39,299 nucleotides of DNA, from NCBI GenBank assembly GCA_002694465.1, contig NZMG01000017.1, positions 1 to 39,299 of the forward strand, read 5' to 3'. The notes beneath the pieces were generated by a model. It saw only the letters and a program-made list of their open reading frames with translations, searched no databases and was not told where the DNA came from. Shown here piece by piece: positions 20,032 through 27,570 of the stretch. Position numbers and translations under genes: made by a program. Position 1 is the stretch's first letter. Each line of letters starts with the position of its first letter. Origin of the DNA: Flavobacteriaceae bacterium. Its GTDB lineage: Bacteria > Bacteroidota > Bacteroidia > Flavobacteriales > Flavobacteriaceae.

Positions 20032-20037
20032 GTTTCC

Positions 20038-20682
20038 CTACATTACTTTTACTTTTTTCTTCGGAATGATAAAGTTGGTGTTATACCCTGAAAACTTTTT
20101 TAGGTAATTACGAATAGAAGTTCCAAAACCATCGCTAAAATCTTCAACACCCCCACTTCGTAAATACTTTTTCACGTTCCCGGCTCCAGCTAAATGGGCA
20201 GCAGCTAAGATTCCAGATTCAGTAATTTTAACTCCATCTATATACCTACCTACATAACGTTTAATATCACGACGTAAAATCCATTTGTTTCTTGCTAAGT
20301 TTGCATCGAAAGCTTCCTCTTGTAATCGAGTATCATTCAAAAAACGATCAGAGTTTTTAATACCTATCATATCCAATGTACCTTTTCCAAACTGATATTT
20401 TCCCATATATCCGAAGGTATTTACGATAGTATAGTCTCCTCGAGATTCTTTAAAAGCAATAGCCTCTTTAAAACCCACATAGGTTTTTCCTAAGAATAAT
20501 TGAAATTGTGGTCGTGAATGTAATGTAGTAACTTCTTCTTCATTGGGCACATTATAACATAATGTCTCGTCTTCTTCAATAAGATAATTTGAAAAGTCAC
20601 TTTCTTTAAAAGAAGAAAAAGAAATTGTACAAAGCGTAACAATAAAACTTATAAATACTATTCGTACTATTTTTTGTTTCAT
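20038..20682 (-). CDS. Exported lytic-transglycosylase-like / peptidoglycan-associated protein
   Basis: 214 residues from the chosen ATG. A signal anchor or signal peptide occupies residues 1-25 (MKQKIVRIVFISFIVTLC). The core FKEAIAFKESRGDYTIVN, GYMGKYQFGKGTLDMIG and ILAAAHLAGAGNVKKYL resembles the goose-type/SLT lysozyme fold, with Glu in FKESRG at the catalytic position and the AAHLAG helix. Homologues are often annotated as peptidoglycan-binding proteins. An upstream start at 20733 lies inside the -7 promoter box and is rejected. Function as a wall hydrolase is inference. Confidence 0.8.
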   Translation of the reverse strand: MKQKIVRIVFISFIVTLCTISFSSFKESDFSNYLIEEDETLCYNVPNEEEVTTLHSRPQFQLFLGKTYVGFKEAIAFKESRGDYTIVNTFGYMGKYQFGKGTLDMIGIKNSDRFLNDTRLQEEAFDANLARNKWILRRDIKRYVGRYIDGVKITESGILAAAHLAGAGNVKKYLRSGGVEDFSDGFGTSIRNYLKKFSGYNTNFIIPKKKVKVM

Positions 20683-20730
20683 TTTAATTGATTTTGAGTA
20701 AGAAAAATCTTCTACTTCAATTTCAGCGTG

Positions 20731-20738
20731 CAAAAGTA
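20731..20738 (-). promoter_or_regulatory. -7 promoter box of the transglycosylase-like gene
   Basis: Minus-strand TACTTTTG followed by CACG, the same string as at the bamD promoter. No clear TTG at 19 bp upstream. It places the transcript start near 20725, giving a leader of about 43 nt and excluding the longer open frame that begins at 20733. Confidence 0.5.
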
Positions 20739-20900
20739 CAACTTTTTACACAAATTTGATTATCAGGCTGTTAAAAAATGTTAAATCGCTTACGAAAACG
20801 ATTGAAATCCTATGCTGCTGATAATCAACTCTTAAAACTATTGAAGAAAAATAGCTGTTTTACAAAAAAATAGTGAAGAAATGAACAATGTTATGAACCA

Positions 20901-21947
20901 TTAACGGTTCACTCCATTTTGCGAAATCCATCGTACATACTCAGCTTTGTTTGCATTATGCTGCGACAAAGTTTTGGCAAATTTATGATAGCCAAAATTT
21001 TTCACGTCTGCCACAAAGTAATAATAGTCATGACTTTCTGGATGTAACACGGCATCTATAGCAGAAATATCGGGCATAGAGATAGGCCCTGGAGGAATTC
21101 CAGCATATTTATAGGTATTATATGGTGAGTCTATCTCTAAATCTACATATAACACGCGCTTGATAATTTGGTCGAAGTCATTTTCAGTTTTCTTTTTTGC
21201 ATAAATAACCGTAGGATCTGCTTGGAGCAACATCCCCACTTTTAGTCTATTTAAATACACGCCCGCCACACGAGGGCGTTCGTCTACTTTGGCAGTTTCT
21301 TTTTGTACAATAGCTGCCAAGGCAATTACTTGATCACGAGATAGTCCTAAATTTTTAGCTTTTTGGTTGCGTTCTGGAGTCCAAAAGGCATTGTATTCCT
21401 TGAGCATTCGATCTCTAAAATTGGTTGCCGAAGTGTTCCAATACACTTCATACGTATTTGGAATATACATCCCAAGGGCATTGTTTTCAGAAAAACCAAC
21501 TTCAGCCAAAAAAGTCGAATCTTTAAAGGCATTTAAAAAGGCAAGACTATCGGGTTCCATTTGTCTTGCAAGATGCCCTGCAAGGTTTTCCAAACGCTCT
21601 TGATTATTAAATTTTACTCTAATAGGAATATTGGTGCTACGGATGGTATTTATAATATCATTGTTGCTCATCCCTCTTTTTATGATGTAATGCCCAGGTT
21701 TAATATTGGCGGGATAGCCTTTTCTATTGGCTACTGCTTCAAAAGAAATATCATCTTTAATTAAAGGCCGAATCTGCTCAAGCACATCACTAAACCTTGC
21801 TCCCGTAGGAATGTAAATATGAGCTTCCTCATTATTAAAGGTTGTATTCTCTGTAAACACACTGGTATACACAAAATAGGCAAAACCGCCCATTACCACC
21901 AAGCCCAACATTACTGTGGCTAAAACTACTTTTTTAAGATTACTCAT
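20901..21947 (-). CDS. mltG: Endolytic murein transglycosylase MltG
   Basis: Inner-membrane enzyme that cuts nascent glycan strands. 348 residues with one N-terminal membrane helix (about 8-28), a LysM-like segment (YIPTGARFSDVLEQI) and the YceG domain with catalytic Glu217 in AIVQKETAK, followed by RPRVAGVYLNRL and LLQADPTVIYA. Its start overlaps the GNAT gene by 8 bp. It is the last gene of the dapF-GNAT-mltG unit. Confidence 0.96.
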   Translation of the reverse strand: MSNLKKVVLATVMLGLVVMGGFAYFVYTSVFTENTTFNNEEAHIYIPTGARFSDVLEQIRPLIKDDISFEAVANRKGYPANIKPGHYIIKRGMSNNDIINTIRSTNIPIRVKFNNQERLENLAGHLARQMEPDSLAFLNAFKDSTFLAEVGFSENNALGMYIPNTYEVYWNTSATNFRDRMLKEYNAFWTPERNQKAKNLGLSRDQVIALAAIVQKETAKVDERPRVAGVYLNRLKVGMLLQADPTVIYAKKKTENDFDQIIKRVLYVDLEIDSPYNTYKYAGIPPGPISMPDISAIDAVLHPESHDYYYFVADVKNFGYHKFAKTLSQHNANKAEYVRWISQNGVNR

Positions 21948-22464
21948 GGATTAATTGATACAATAATTCGTTTTTAAATCTGCCTTCGGAAAATATCCAA
22001 TCCTTCTTTTCACCACTTTTTTTAAAGCCTAATTTTTCAAACAGATGAATACTCTTTTTATTGTCTGAAGTAATATTGGCATACAATTGATGTACATTCA
22101 AATGAGTGAAAGCATACGCACAAGTACGTTGCACGGCTTCAGAAGCATAGCCTTTTCCTCTCTTTTCTTCGGAAGCGATCACTATACCGAGCCCCACCCT
22201 TTTATGTTTTGGTTCAAAATCGAATAAATCGATAAAGCCAATCACTGTTTCCGTACTTTTCAAACAAATAGCCAACCGCAATTGTTTTACTTCGTAAATA
22301 TCGCGATGTGCATTTTCTAAATACTGTTTTAATATAAATTTTGAATAGGGTGTTGTGGTATTACTCACTTCCCAAATAGATTCGTCATTCTCCAACTGAT
22401 ATAGGAAATCTAAATCGGAAGGCTCTAACGCTCTCAAGTACATATGTTCTCCCTGTAATGTCAT
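21940..22464 (-). CDS. GNAT family N-acetyltransferase (RimJ/RimL-like)
   Basis: 174 residues. MYLRALEPSDLDFLYQLEND, IGFIDLFDFEPKHKRVGLG and EKRGKGYASEAVQ (acetyl-CoA loop) mark the Acetyltransf_3 group. The ATG at 22464 overlaps the dapF stop as ATGA, so this start is preferred over the TTG six bases upstream. Substrate unknown; coupling between dapF and mltG suggests a link to wall synthesis only by position. Confidence 0.9.
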   Translation of the reverse strand: MTLQGEHMYLRALEPSDLDFLYQLENDESIWEVSNTTTPYSKFILKQYLENAHRDIYEVKQLRLAICLKSTETVIGFIDLFDFEPKHKRVGLGIVIASEEKRGKGYASEAVQRTCAYAFTHLNVHQLYANITSDNKKSIHLFEKLGFKKSGEKKDWIFSEGRFKNELLYQLIHE

Positions 22465-23234
22465 TCCCAAACGCCTTTAAAAACTTGTACCGCAGGTCCT
22501 ACCAGCTTAATATCTTTGTACGTATTGCCACTTTTCTGAAATTGAACTTCCAATGTTCCTCCAGGAGTCTCTAAACAAACCGACTGGCTTACAGTTTTCC
22601 CAGTTTCAAACATAGCAAGTGCTACCGCTGTGACTCCTGTTCCGCAGGAAAGGGTTTCATCTTCTACGCCACGCTCGTAGGTTCGTACTTTAAACGTATT
22701 ATGAGAAACTTGTTCCACAAAATTGACATTTGCACCAGCTTTTCCATAAGTTTCATTTCGGATACGTCTTCCTTCCGAAAAAACATCAAATTTTTCCACA
22801 TTTGAAACCAATTGCACGTGATGCGGTGAACCCGTATTTAAGAAAACATAGTTTTTAGAAACCGTCACTTTTTCAACATCATTCATTCCCAATGAAATTT
22901 TGTCATTTTCAATGGTTGCGTGATGCATTCCATCTACGGCTTCAAAAGTGGCTTCATTCTTAATCACTCCCAAATACATTGCAAAATGCGTGATACAGCG
23001 ACCTCCATTCCCACACATACTACTTAAATTACCATCGCTGTTATAATATACCATAGTAAAATCTATATCCGAATGATTCTCCAAAAGCAATAAACCATCG
23101 GCTCCTATGCCAAATTTTCGGTCACACATTTGCGCAACCAGTTTGGTATTTTTTTTGTTGAAACTTTTTAAACGATTGTCAATTAACACAAAATCGTTTC
23201 CCGTTCCTTGGTATTTAAAAAATTCGATAGGCAT
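22461..23234 (-). CDS. dapF: Diaminopimelate epimerase
   Basis: Converts LL- to meso-diaminopimelate for peptidoglycan and lysine. From the chosen ATG the protein has 257 residues, with KYQGTGNDFVLIDN at the N terminus and the two catalytic cysteines Cys74 (MCGNGGRC) and Cys197 (LSCGTG). A GTG eight codons upstream (23258) lies beyond the promoter box and is rejected. The -7 box ends 6 nt before the ATG, so the transcript may have almost no leader. First gene of dapF-GNAT-mltG. Confidence 0.96.
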   Translation of the reverse strand: MPIEFFKYQGTGNDFVLIDNRLKSFNKKNTKLVAQMCDRKFGIGADGLLLLENHSDIDFTMVYYNSDGNLSSMCGNGGRCITHFAMYLGVIKNEATFEAVDGMHHATIENDKISLGMNDVEKVTVSKNYVFLNTGSPHHVQLVSNVEKFDVFSEGRRIRNETYGKAGANVNFVEQVSHNTFKVRTYERGVEDETLSCGTGVTAVALAMFETGKTVSQSVCLETPGGTLEVQFQKSGNTYKDIKLVGPAVQVFKGVWE

Positions 23235-23240
23235 AGAAAG

Positions 23241-23248
23241 CAAAGGTA
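23241..23248 (-). promoter_or_regulatory. -7 promoter box abutting dapF
   Basis: Minus-strand TACCTTTG matches TAnnTTTG, with 6 nt to the dapF ATG. No TTG at 19 bp. It supports the start at 23234 rather than the GTG at 23258. Confidence 0.4.
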
Positions 23249-23372
23249 TAAAAACCACAGTCTATTTGGAATGCTAATTCTGTGTTAAATGCACGTTAAT
23301 TAAGAAATATGTTAACAATACAATCGTCTTTAATAAGTTAATTTTAGTGTATTAATTAAAATAGATTCTATT

Positions 23373-24770
23373 ATGAAACAAACAATGCGTTTATTCTTAG
23401 TAGCGATAGTAGCAGGGGCTACTACACTAGGCGGATACAAATTATTCGTCGATAAAAGTGAAAAAATGGCAGTCACTACTGTCTCAGAAACCCCCAATTT
23501 TATTCCCACAAATTTTACTTCTAATACAACATTATCTACTGGTGTCGACTTTACAGATGCTGCTGAAAAAACCGTGCATGCGGTAGTTCACGTAAAAAAC
23601 ACTACGGTAAGTACACAACCCAGAAATATGCGTGATTACTTTTTTGGTGGAGGAACCGCTAGAGAAATGGTAGGTACAGGAAGTGGTGTCATTATTAGCC
23701 CAGATGGCTATATCATAACCAACAATCACGTTATTGATAACTCCACCCAATTGGAAGTTACTTTAAACAATAATAAAACCTTTGTGGCAAAACTTATTGG
23801 AACAGATCCTAAAACAGACATTGCCCTTATTAAAATTGATGCTAATGAAGAGTTGCCCTTTGTTCCTTTTGCCGATTCTAACAATGTGAAAATTGGAGAA
23901 TGGGTATTGGCGGTGGGGAATCCTTTTAATTTAACCTCCACAGTAACGGCTGGGATTGTAAGTGCCAAGGCTCGCGATTTAAACGAATTTGATAGCAACC
24001 CACAATCGTTTATTCAAACCGATGCCGCAGTGAACCGAGGAAACAGCGGTGGTGCTTTGGTAAATACTGAAGGACAGCTTATTGGAATCAATACTGCGAT
24101 AACGAGTGAAACAGGATCTTATGTGGGCTATTCTTTTGCGGTACCCTCTAATACGGCTCGTAAAGTGATTGAAGATATTATGGAGTTTGGAAATGTGCAA
24201 CGCGGAATTTTAGGAATTCAGGGAGGAAGCCTAAACTCCAAAAGAGCCGAAGCTTTAGGAATTAATGAAACTGAAGGCGTTTATGTAGCAGGAATTGAAA
24301 AAGGTAGCGGTGCCGATAAAGGAGGAATCAAAGAAGGAGATATTATTAAAAAACTTGATAATTACAAGATTGCAAAGTTTTCCGATCTGGCTGGCTATTT
24401 AGGTTCAAAACGGCCTAATGATGTGGTGGATGTCACCGTATTAAGAAATGGAAGCCAAAAAATAATTCCAGTTACCTTGGTTAAATTGGAAGTGTATGAA
24501 ATTGACGATTTAGGATTGGAAGTAAAAAATGCAACCGAATCTGAGTTAGGCCTACGTGGTATTAAAAACGGGGTTAAGGTAAACCGCGCACTTACCAAGG
24601 ATATGGCCCGTTACGGACTTGAAGGCATTATTATTACCAAAATTAATGACCAAGAAGTAAAAGATATTGACGATGTGAAAAAGATTATGAATCGTCGTAA
24701 TTATAACGAGCCTATAAAAATGACATTTGTAAATGAAAGAGGCGAATTAAACTCGTTTATTTTCAGATAA
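23373..24770 (+). CDS. htrA: HtrA/Deg-family periplasmic serine protease
   Basis: Envelope quality-control protease and chaperone. 465 residues with an N-terminal signal or anchor helix (about 6-25), the trypsin-like domain with triad His119 (TNNHVID), Asp149 (TDIALIKI) and Ser225 (GNSGGAL), then two PDZ domains at about 235-335 and 375-465. The length is typical for Bacteroidota members. The upstream region (23259-23372) is AT-rich and shows no TAnnTTTG box, so an alternative sigma factor is possible but not shown. A strong terminator follows. Confidence 0.95.
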   Translation: MKQTMRLFLVAIVAGATTLGGYKLFVDKSEKMAVTTVSETPNFIPTNFTSNTTLSTGVDFTDAAEKTVHAVVHVKNTTVSTQPRNMRDYFFGGGTAREMVGTGSGVIISPDGYIITNNHVIDNSTQLEVTLNNNKTFVAKLIGTDPKTDIALIKIDANEELPFVPFADSNNVKIGEWVLAVGNPFNLTSTVTAGIVSAKARDLNEFDSNPQSFIQTDAAVNRGNSGGALVNTEGQLIGINTAITSETGSYVGYSFAVPSNTARKVIEDIMEFGNVQRGILGIQGGSLNSKRAEALGINETEGVYVAGIEKGSGADKGGIKEGDIIKKLDNYKIAKFSDLAGYLGSKRPNDVVDVTVLRNGSQKIIPVTLVKLEVYEIDDLGLEVKNATESELGLRGIKNGVKVNRALTKDMARYGLEGIIITKINDQEVKDIDDVKKIMNRRNYNEPIKMTFVNERGELNSFIFR

Positions 24771-24794
24771 AGAGTCCTTCTATTCATTTTGAAG

Positions 24795-24829
24795 AGCCTG
24801 TTTGAAATGTATTTCGGCAGGCTTTTTTA
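24795..24829 (+). terminator. Intrinsic terminator of htrA
   Basis: AGCCTG (24795-24800) / CAGGCT (24818-24823), with an inner GAAAT/ATTTC stem, followed by TTTTTTATTTT. It separates htrA from the GAPDH gene. Confidence 0.85.
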
Positions 24830-24867
24830 TTTTGTTAAATATCTTTTCCGAAAACGTTTTAGTTGTG

Positions 24868-24875
24868 TACTTTTG
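24868..24875 (+). promoter_or_regulatory. -7 promoter box of the GAPDH gene
   Basis: TACTTTTG followed by C, a full match to TAnnTTTG, 34 bp before the ATG. The region at the -33 position is TTTTCC, a poor match to TTTG. Confidence 0.5.
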
Positions 24876-24909
24876 CAAAAATTTTCAACCCCTTTAAAAA
24901 CATACCCTT

Positions 24910-26358
24910 ATGAGTTTTGATGAAGTTTATGAAAAAGAACTTTCTTTCCAGACCGACCGCCGCAAGGCAAGTGTTCAATTTATTAATATTGTAAGTGACC
25001 TTTGGTACGATAAATCTATCGAATTGGTGCTATTCCGCAATCAATTAATAGATAGAAACGTTTCAGAAATTTTAAACCTACACGAGTATGCAGTAGAGTT
25101 TGTACAAAAACCTATTTCTATTTTCGACAGCGTAGAAATTGCTGAAGCCATTAAAACTCTTGATCTTCCACCAGCAAAGTTGGATATTGGAAAACTTACG
25201 TATGAGTATCACCTTGAAGACAACCAATATCAAGATGCGCTAGCCTTTGTAAGTGCCAAACTAAAAGGGGCTAAAGAACAAAAAAATATCGTTCCAAAAG
25301 ATGTCGTGTTATATGGGTTTGGACGTATTGGACGATTATTAGCTCGTGAATTAATGACACGTACAGGAAAAGGAAGCCAAATGCGTTTGCGCGCTGTAGT
25401 GACTCGTGACAAATCTGATTTAACTGTATTAGAAAAAAGAGCTTCTTTATTACAGTATGATTCCGTTCACGGCGATTTTCCAGGTACCGTTAGAGCCGAT
25501 ATTGAAAATAATGCTTTGGTGATTAACGGCACTACTGTACATATGATTTCTGCCAATGCACCCGAAGATATAGATTACACCCAATACGGCATTGAAGATG
25601 CCTTAGTAATAGACAACACGGGTGCTTTTAGAGACGATGTTGCTTTAGGTCGCCACTTGCAATCTAAAGGCGTTTCAAAAGTATTGTTTACCGCACCCGG
25701 AAAAAATATTCCTAATATCGTACACGGGGTAAACCACCTTGATTATAATCCTAAAAAAGTGGATATATTCTCTGCAGCTTCTTGTACCACCAATGCCATT
25801 ACACCCGTATTAAAAGCGGTGGAAGACAGTTTTGGAGTAGTAAAAGGACATCTTGAAACCATTCACGCCTATACCAACGACCAAAATTTGGTAGATAATA
25901 TGCACAAAAAATACCGTCGTGGTCGTGCGGCTGCCTTAAACATGGTGATTACCGAAACTGGTGCTGGAAGTGCTGTTAGTAAAGCCTTGCCATCTTTTGC
26001 AGGAAAGTTAACATCCAATGCCATTCGTGTACCTGTGCCAAATGGTTCTTTAGCCATTCTGAATTTGGAATTGGAAACCCCAACCTCAAAAGATGGTATC
26101 AATGCCATTATGAAGAAATATGCTTTGGAAGGGGATTTGGTGGAACAAATAAAATATTCGTTGAACAACGAATTGGTATCGAGTGATATTATTGGTTCTT
26201 CGGCACCTTCTATCTACGATAGCAATGCCACCATTGTAACCGAAGATGGTAAAAACGTTGTGTTATATGTTTGGTATGATAACGAATATGGGTATAGCCA
26301 TCAGGTAATCCGTTTGGCGAAGTATATTGCTGAAGTAAGACGGTATACCTATTATTAA
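24910..26358 (+). CDS. gap: Glyceraldehyde-3-phosphate dehydrogenase, long form
   Basis: 482 residues, about 145 more than a standard GAPDH. The catalytic part begins near 130: Rossmann GFGRIGR from residue 136, catalytic Cys292 in SAASCTTNAITP, HAYTNDQNLVD, and YDNEYGYSHQV near the C terminus. The N-terminal extension (1-125) is helical (AVEFVQKPISIFDSVEIAEAI) and has no obvious catalytic motif. This long form recurs in flavobacteria alongside a normal GAPDH. Whether it is glycolytic, gluconeogenic or NADP-dependent cannot be read from sequence with confidence. Confidence 0.93.
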   Translation: MSFDEVYEKELSFQTDRRKASVQFINIVSDLWYDKSIELVLFRNQLIDRNVSEILNLHEYAVEFVQKPISIFDSVEIAEAIKTLDLPPAKLDIGKLTYEYHLEDNQYQDALAFVSAKLKGAKEQKNIVPKDVVLYGFGRIGRLLARELMTRTGKGSQMRLRAVVTRDKSDLTVLEKRASLLQYDSVHGDFPGTVRADIENNALVINGTTVHMISANAPEDIDYTQYGIEDALVIDNTGAFRDDVALGRHLQSKGVSKVLFTAPGKNIPNIVHGVNHLDYNPKKVDIFSAASCTTNAITPVLKAVEDSFGVVKGHLETIHAYTNDQNLVDNMHKKYRRGRAAALNMVITETGAGSAVSKALPSFAGKLTSNAIRVPVPNGSLAILNLELETPTSKDGINAIMKKYALEGDLVEQIKYSLNNELVSSDIIGSSAPSIYDSNATIVTEDGKNVVLYVWYDNEYGYSHQVIRLAKYIAEVRRYTYY

Positions 26359-26364
26359 TTAATT

Positions 26365-26463
26365 GTCATTCCGAGCAGTCACACTGAGCTGTCACACTGA
26401 GCTGTCACACTGAGCCTGTCGAAGTGCTGTCGAAGTGTTGTCGAAGTGAAAGCGAGGAATCTC
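26365..26463. repeat. Nested symmetric palindromic intergenic repeat
   Basis: Outer arms GTCATTCCGAGC (26365-26376) and AGCGAGGAATCTC (26451-26463) enclose three tandem left units GTCACACTGAGC(T) at 26378, 26391 and 26404, and three tandem right units GTCGAAGTG(CT/TT) at 26418, 26429 and 26440. CACT in each left unit can pair with AGTG in a right unit, and ATTCC with GGAAT. It resembles the short REP-like intergenic repeats scattered in flavobacterial genomes (recognised from memory). Confidence 0.85.
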
Positions 26464-26468
26464 TACAT

Positions 26469-26504
26469 AAAAAGAAACCCCAACAACTGTTGGGGTTTCT
26501 TTTT
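26469..26504. terminator. Bidirectional intrinsic terminator between GAPDH and SRPBCC genes
   Basis: AAAAAGAAACCCCAACA / TGTTGGGGTTTCTTTTT, a near-perfect stem of up to 17 bp with A and T tracts on opposite sides, so it can end transcription from both strands. It overlaps the stop codon of the minus-strand SRPBCC gene (26503-26505). Confidence 0.92.
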
Positions 26505-26961
26505 ATCCTTCAATCATTTCTTTTAGTTTCTGAAGTGCCTTTGGCCACGTTCCAGTAAAATAGGATTCGTGTCCTTCTATGGCATCCATTTCAACGGTAA
26601 GGGTAGTGACACCGTTATTTTCTTCAAAAGAATAGTCTTCTAAACATCCTGCCCAGGGATCCACATCAGGACCTTCCAAAATTTCGGTAGCTCCTTGCAG
26701 CATTCCTATGTGTTTAATAGACACAAACTTATTAGGTGTATGCTTCACAATTTCAGAAATCATACCTCCCTTTTCTCCATTTTCACCCTCGCCAATAAAA
26801 TACATTCTCGTTCCTTCTTTCCAGGTACCTTCAAAAGTGGAGGTTGGATTAAAAGCAGCCGTCCATTGCTCATAACTCTTTTTATCCGTAATCCCGAGTG
26901 TAACATCATACACCTTAGAGGCTGGCGCTTTGATGGTTTGAGAAAATTGCAACTTTATCAT
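26503..26961 (-). CDS. SRPBCC-superfamily protein (START/AHSA1-like fold)
   Basis: 152 residues from the ATG at 26961. The pattern IKAPASKVYDVTLGITDKK, FEGTWKEGTRMYFIGE, GMISEIVKHTPNKFVSIKH and a long C-terminal helix (WPKALQKLKEMIEG) is that of SRPBCC ligand-binding proteins. A longer frame to 26997 overlaps the upstream gene by 32 bp and adds a basic, non-family segment, so it is rejected. It begins 4 bp after the upstream membrane protein stop and is co-transcribed. Ligand unknown. Confidence 0.88.
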   Translation of the reverse strand: MIKLQFSQTIKAPASKVYDVTLGITDKKSYEQWTAAFNPTSTFEGTWKEGTRMYFIGEGENGEKGGMISEIVKHTPNKFVSIKHIGMLQGATEILEGPDVDPWAGCLEDYSFEENNGVTTLTVEMDAIEGHESYFTGTWPKALQKLKEMIEG

Positions 26962-26965
26962 ATCT

Positions 26966-27382
26966 CTATTCCGATTTTTTAACAGCCATCTTCCCACCTA
27001 AATACGCCATGGGGATATACGCCAATACCAAATCGGTTACGTTATACCACATAGGTGCTGGCAGCATAAATACCGCAGCAATTCCGCCTAATAGGAAGAA
27101 TACACCCAAACCCAATGCAAATCGCATTTTGTGGCTTACGGCAATCTTAGCGGCTATAAAAGCCCCTACCAGAGTACCGAGGGCATGCGCTAAGAAAGGC
27201 ACAATAAAATGTTTGGCTTTAAAAAGGTGCATGGTAGCCGCGAGACTTTCCATTGTGGAGTTATCCACTCCTTCGGGTTGCGGAATCACCGAAGGCCCTA
27301 ACTGGATAATGCCCATATTCACAATACTGCCCACTACAATTCCCGCAAGGACTGCTAAAATATTTCGTACAATTGGATTCAT
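26966..27382 (-). CDS. Small integral membrane protein
   Basis: 138 residues with four predicted membrane segments: about 8-30, 60-82, 86-107 and 112-132. Gly/Ala-rich helices (LAVLAGIVVGSIVNMGII; LGTLVGAFIAAKIAV) resemble many uncharacterised flavobacterial membrane proteins. No catalytic motif. Upstream, TATCTTTA (minus strand, about 27408-27415) is 7 of 8 to the -7 consensus. Cotranscribed with the SRPBCC protein. Function unknown. Confidence 0.85.
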   Translation of the reverse strand: MNPIVRNILAVLAGIVVGSIVNMGIIQLGPSVIPQPEGVDNSTMESLAATMHLFKAKHFIVPFLAHALGTLVGAFIAAKIAVSHKMRFALGLGVFFLLGGIAAVFMLPAPMWYNVTDLVLAYIPMAYLGGKMAVKKSE

Positions 27383-27468
27383 ACTATTTTGGTTTTTAGT
27401 TGTGTAGTAAAGATATAATAATTATTACATAATTGATTTTCAATGCATTATAATTTATTTTCAAAATA

Positions 27469-27485
27469 CTAACCCATAAGGTTAG
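27469..27485. promoter_or_regulatory. Dyad CTAACC-N5-GGTTAG upstream of the fibre gene
   Basis: Perfect 6-bp inverted repeat with a 5-bp spacer, 86 bp before the ATG of the fibre-like gene. It could be an operator; no factor is known. Confidence 0.35.
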
Positions 27486-27520
27486 GTGCTAATTTATTTA
27501 GGATAGGTAGTTTCGGAATA

Positions 27521-27541
27521 TATATTTCCCTTGGAAATATA
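27521..27541. promoter_or_regulatory. Dyad TATATTTCC-CTT-GGAAATATA upstream of the fibre gene
   Basis: Perfect 9-bp inverted repeat with a 3-bp spacer, 30 bp before the ATG and just downstream of a weak -7-like TAGTTTCG (27508-27515). Position fits either an operator at the transcript start or a 5'-leader hairpin; the following ATTTTTTTA makes an AT-rich attenuator conceivable. Confidence 0.45.
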
Positions 27542-27570
27542 ATTTTTTTAAATGAATAATAAATTATCTT

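Noticed and set aside
20894..20911. TGAACC-ATTAAC-GGTTCA as terminator of mltG
   Set aside because: The 6-bp dyad spans the mltG stop codon but no T tract follows on the minus strand.
26378..26448. Short tandem units as a CRISPR array
   Set aside because: Units of 11-13 bp directly abut with no spacers and no cas genes are nearby; it is a palindromic intergenic repeat.
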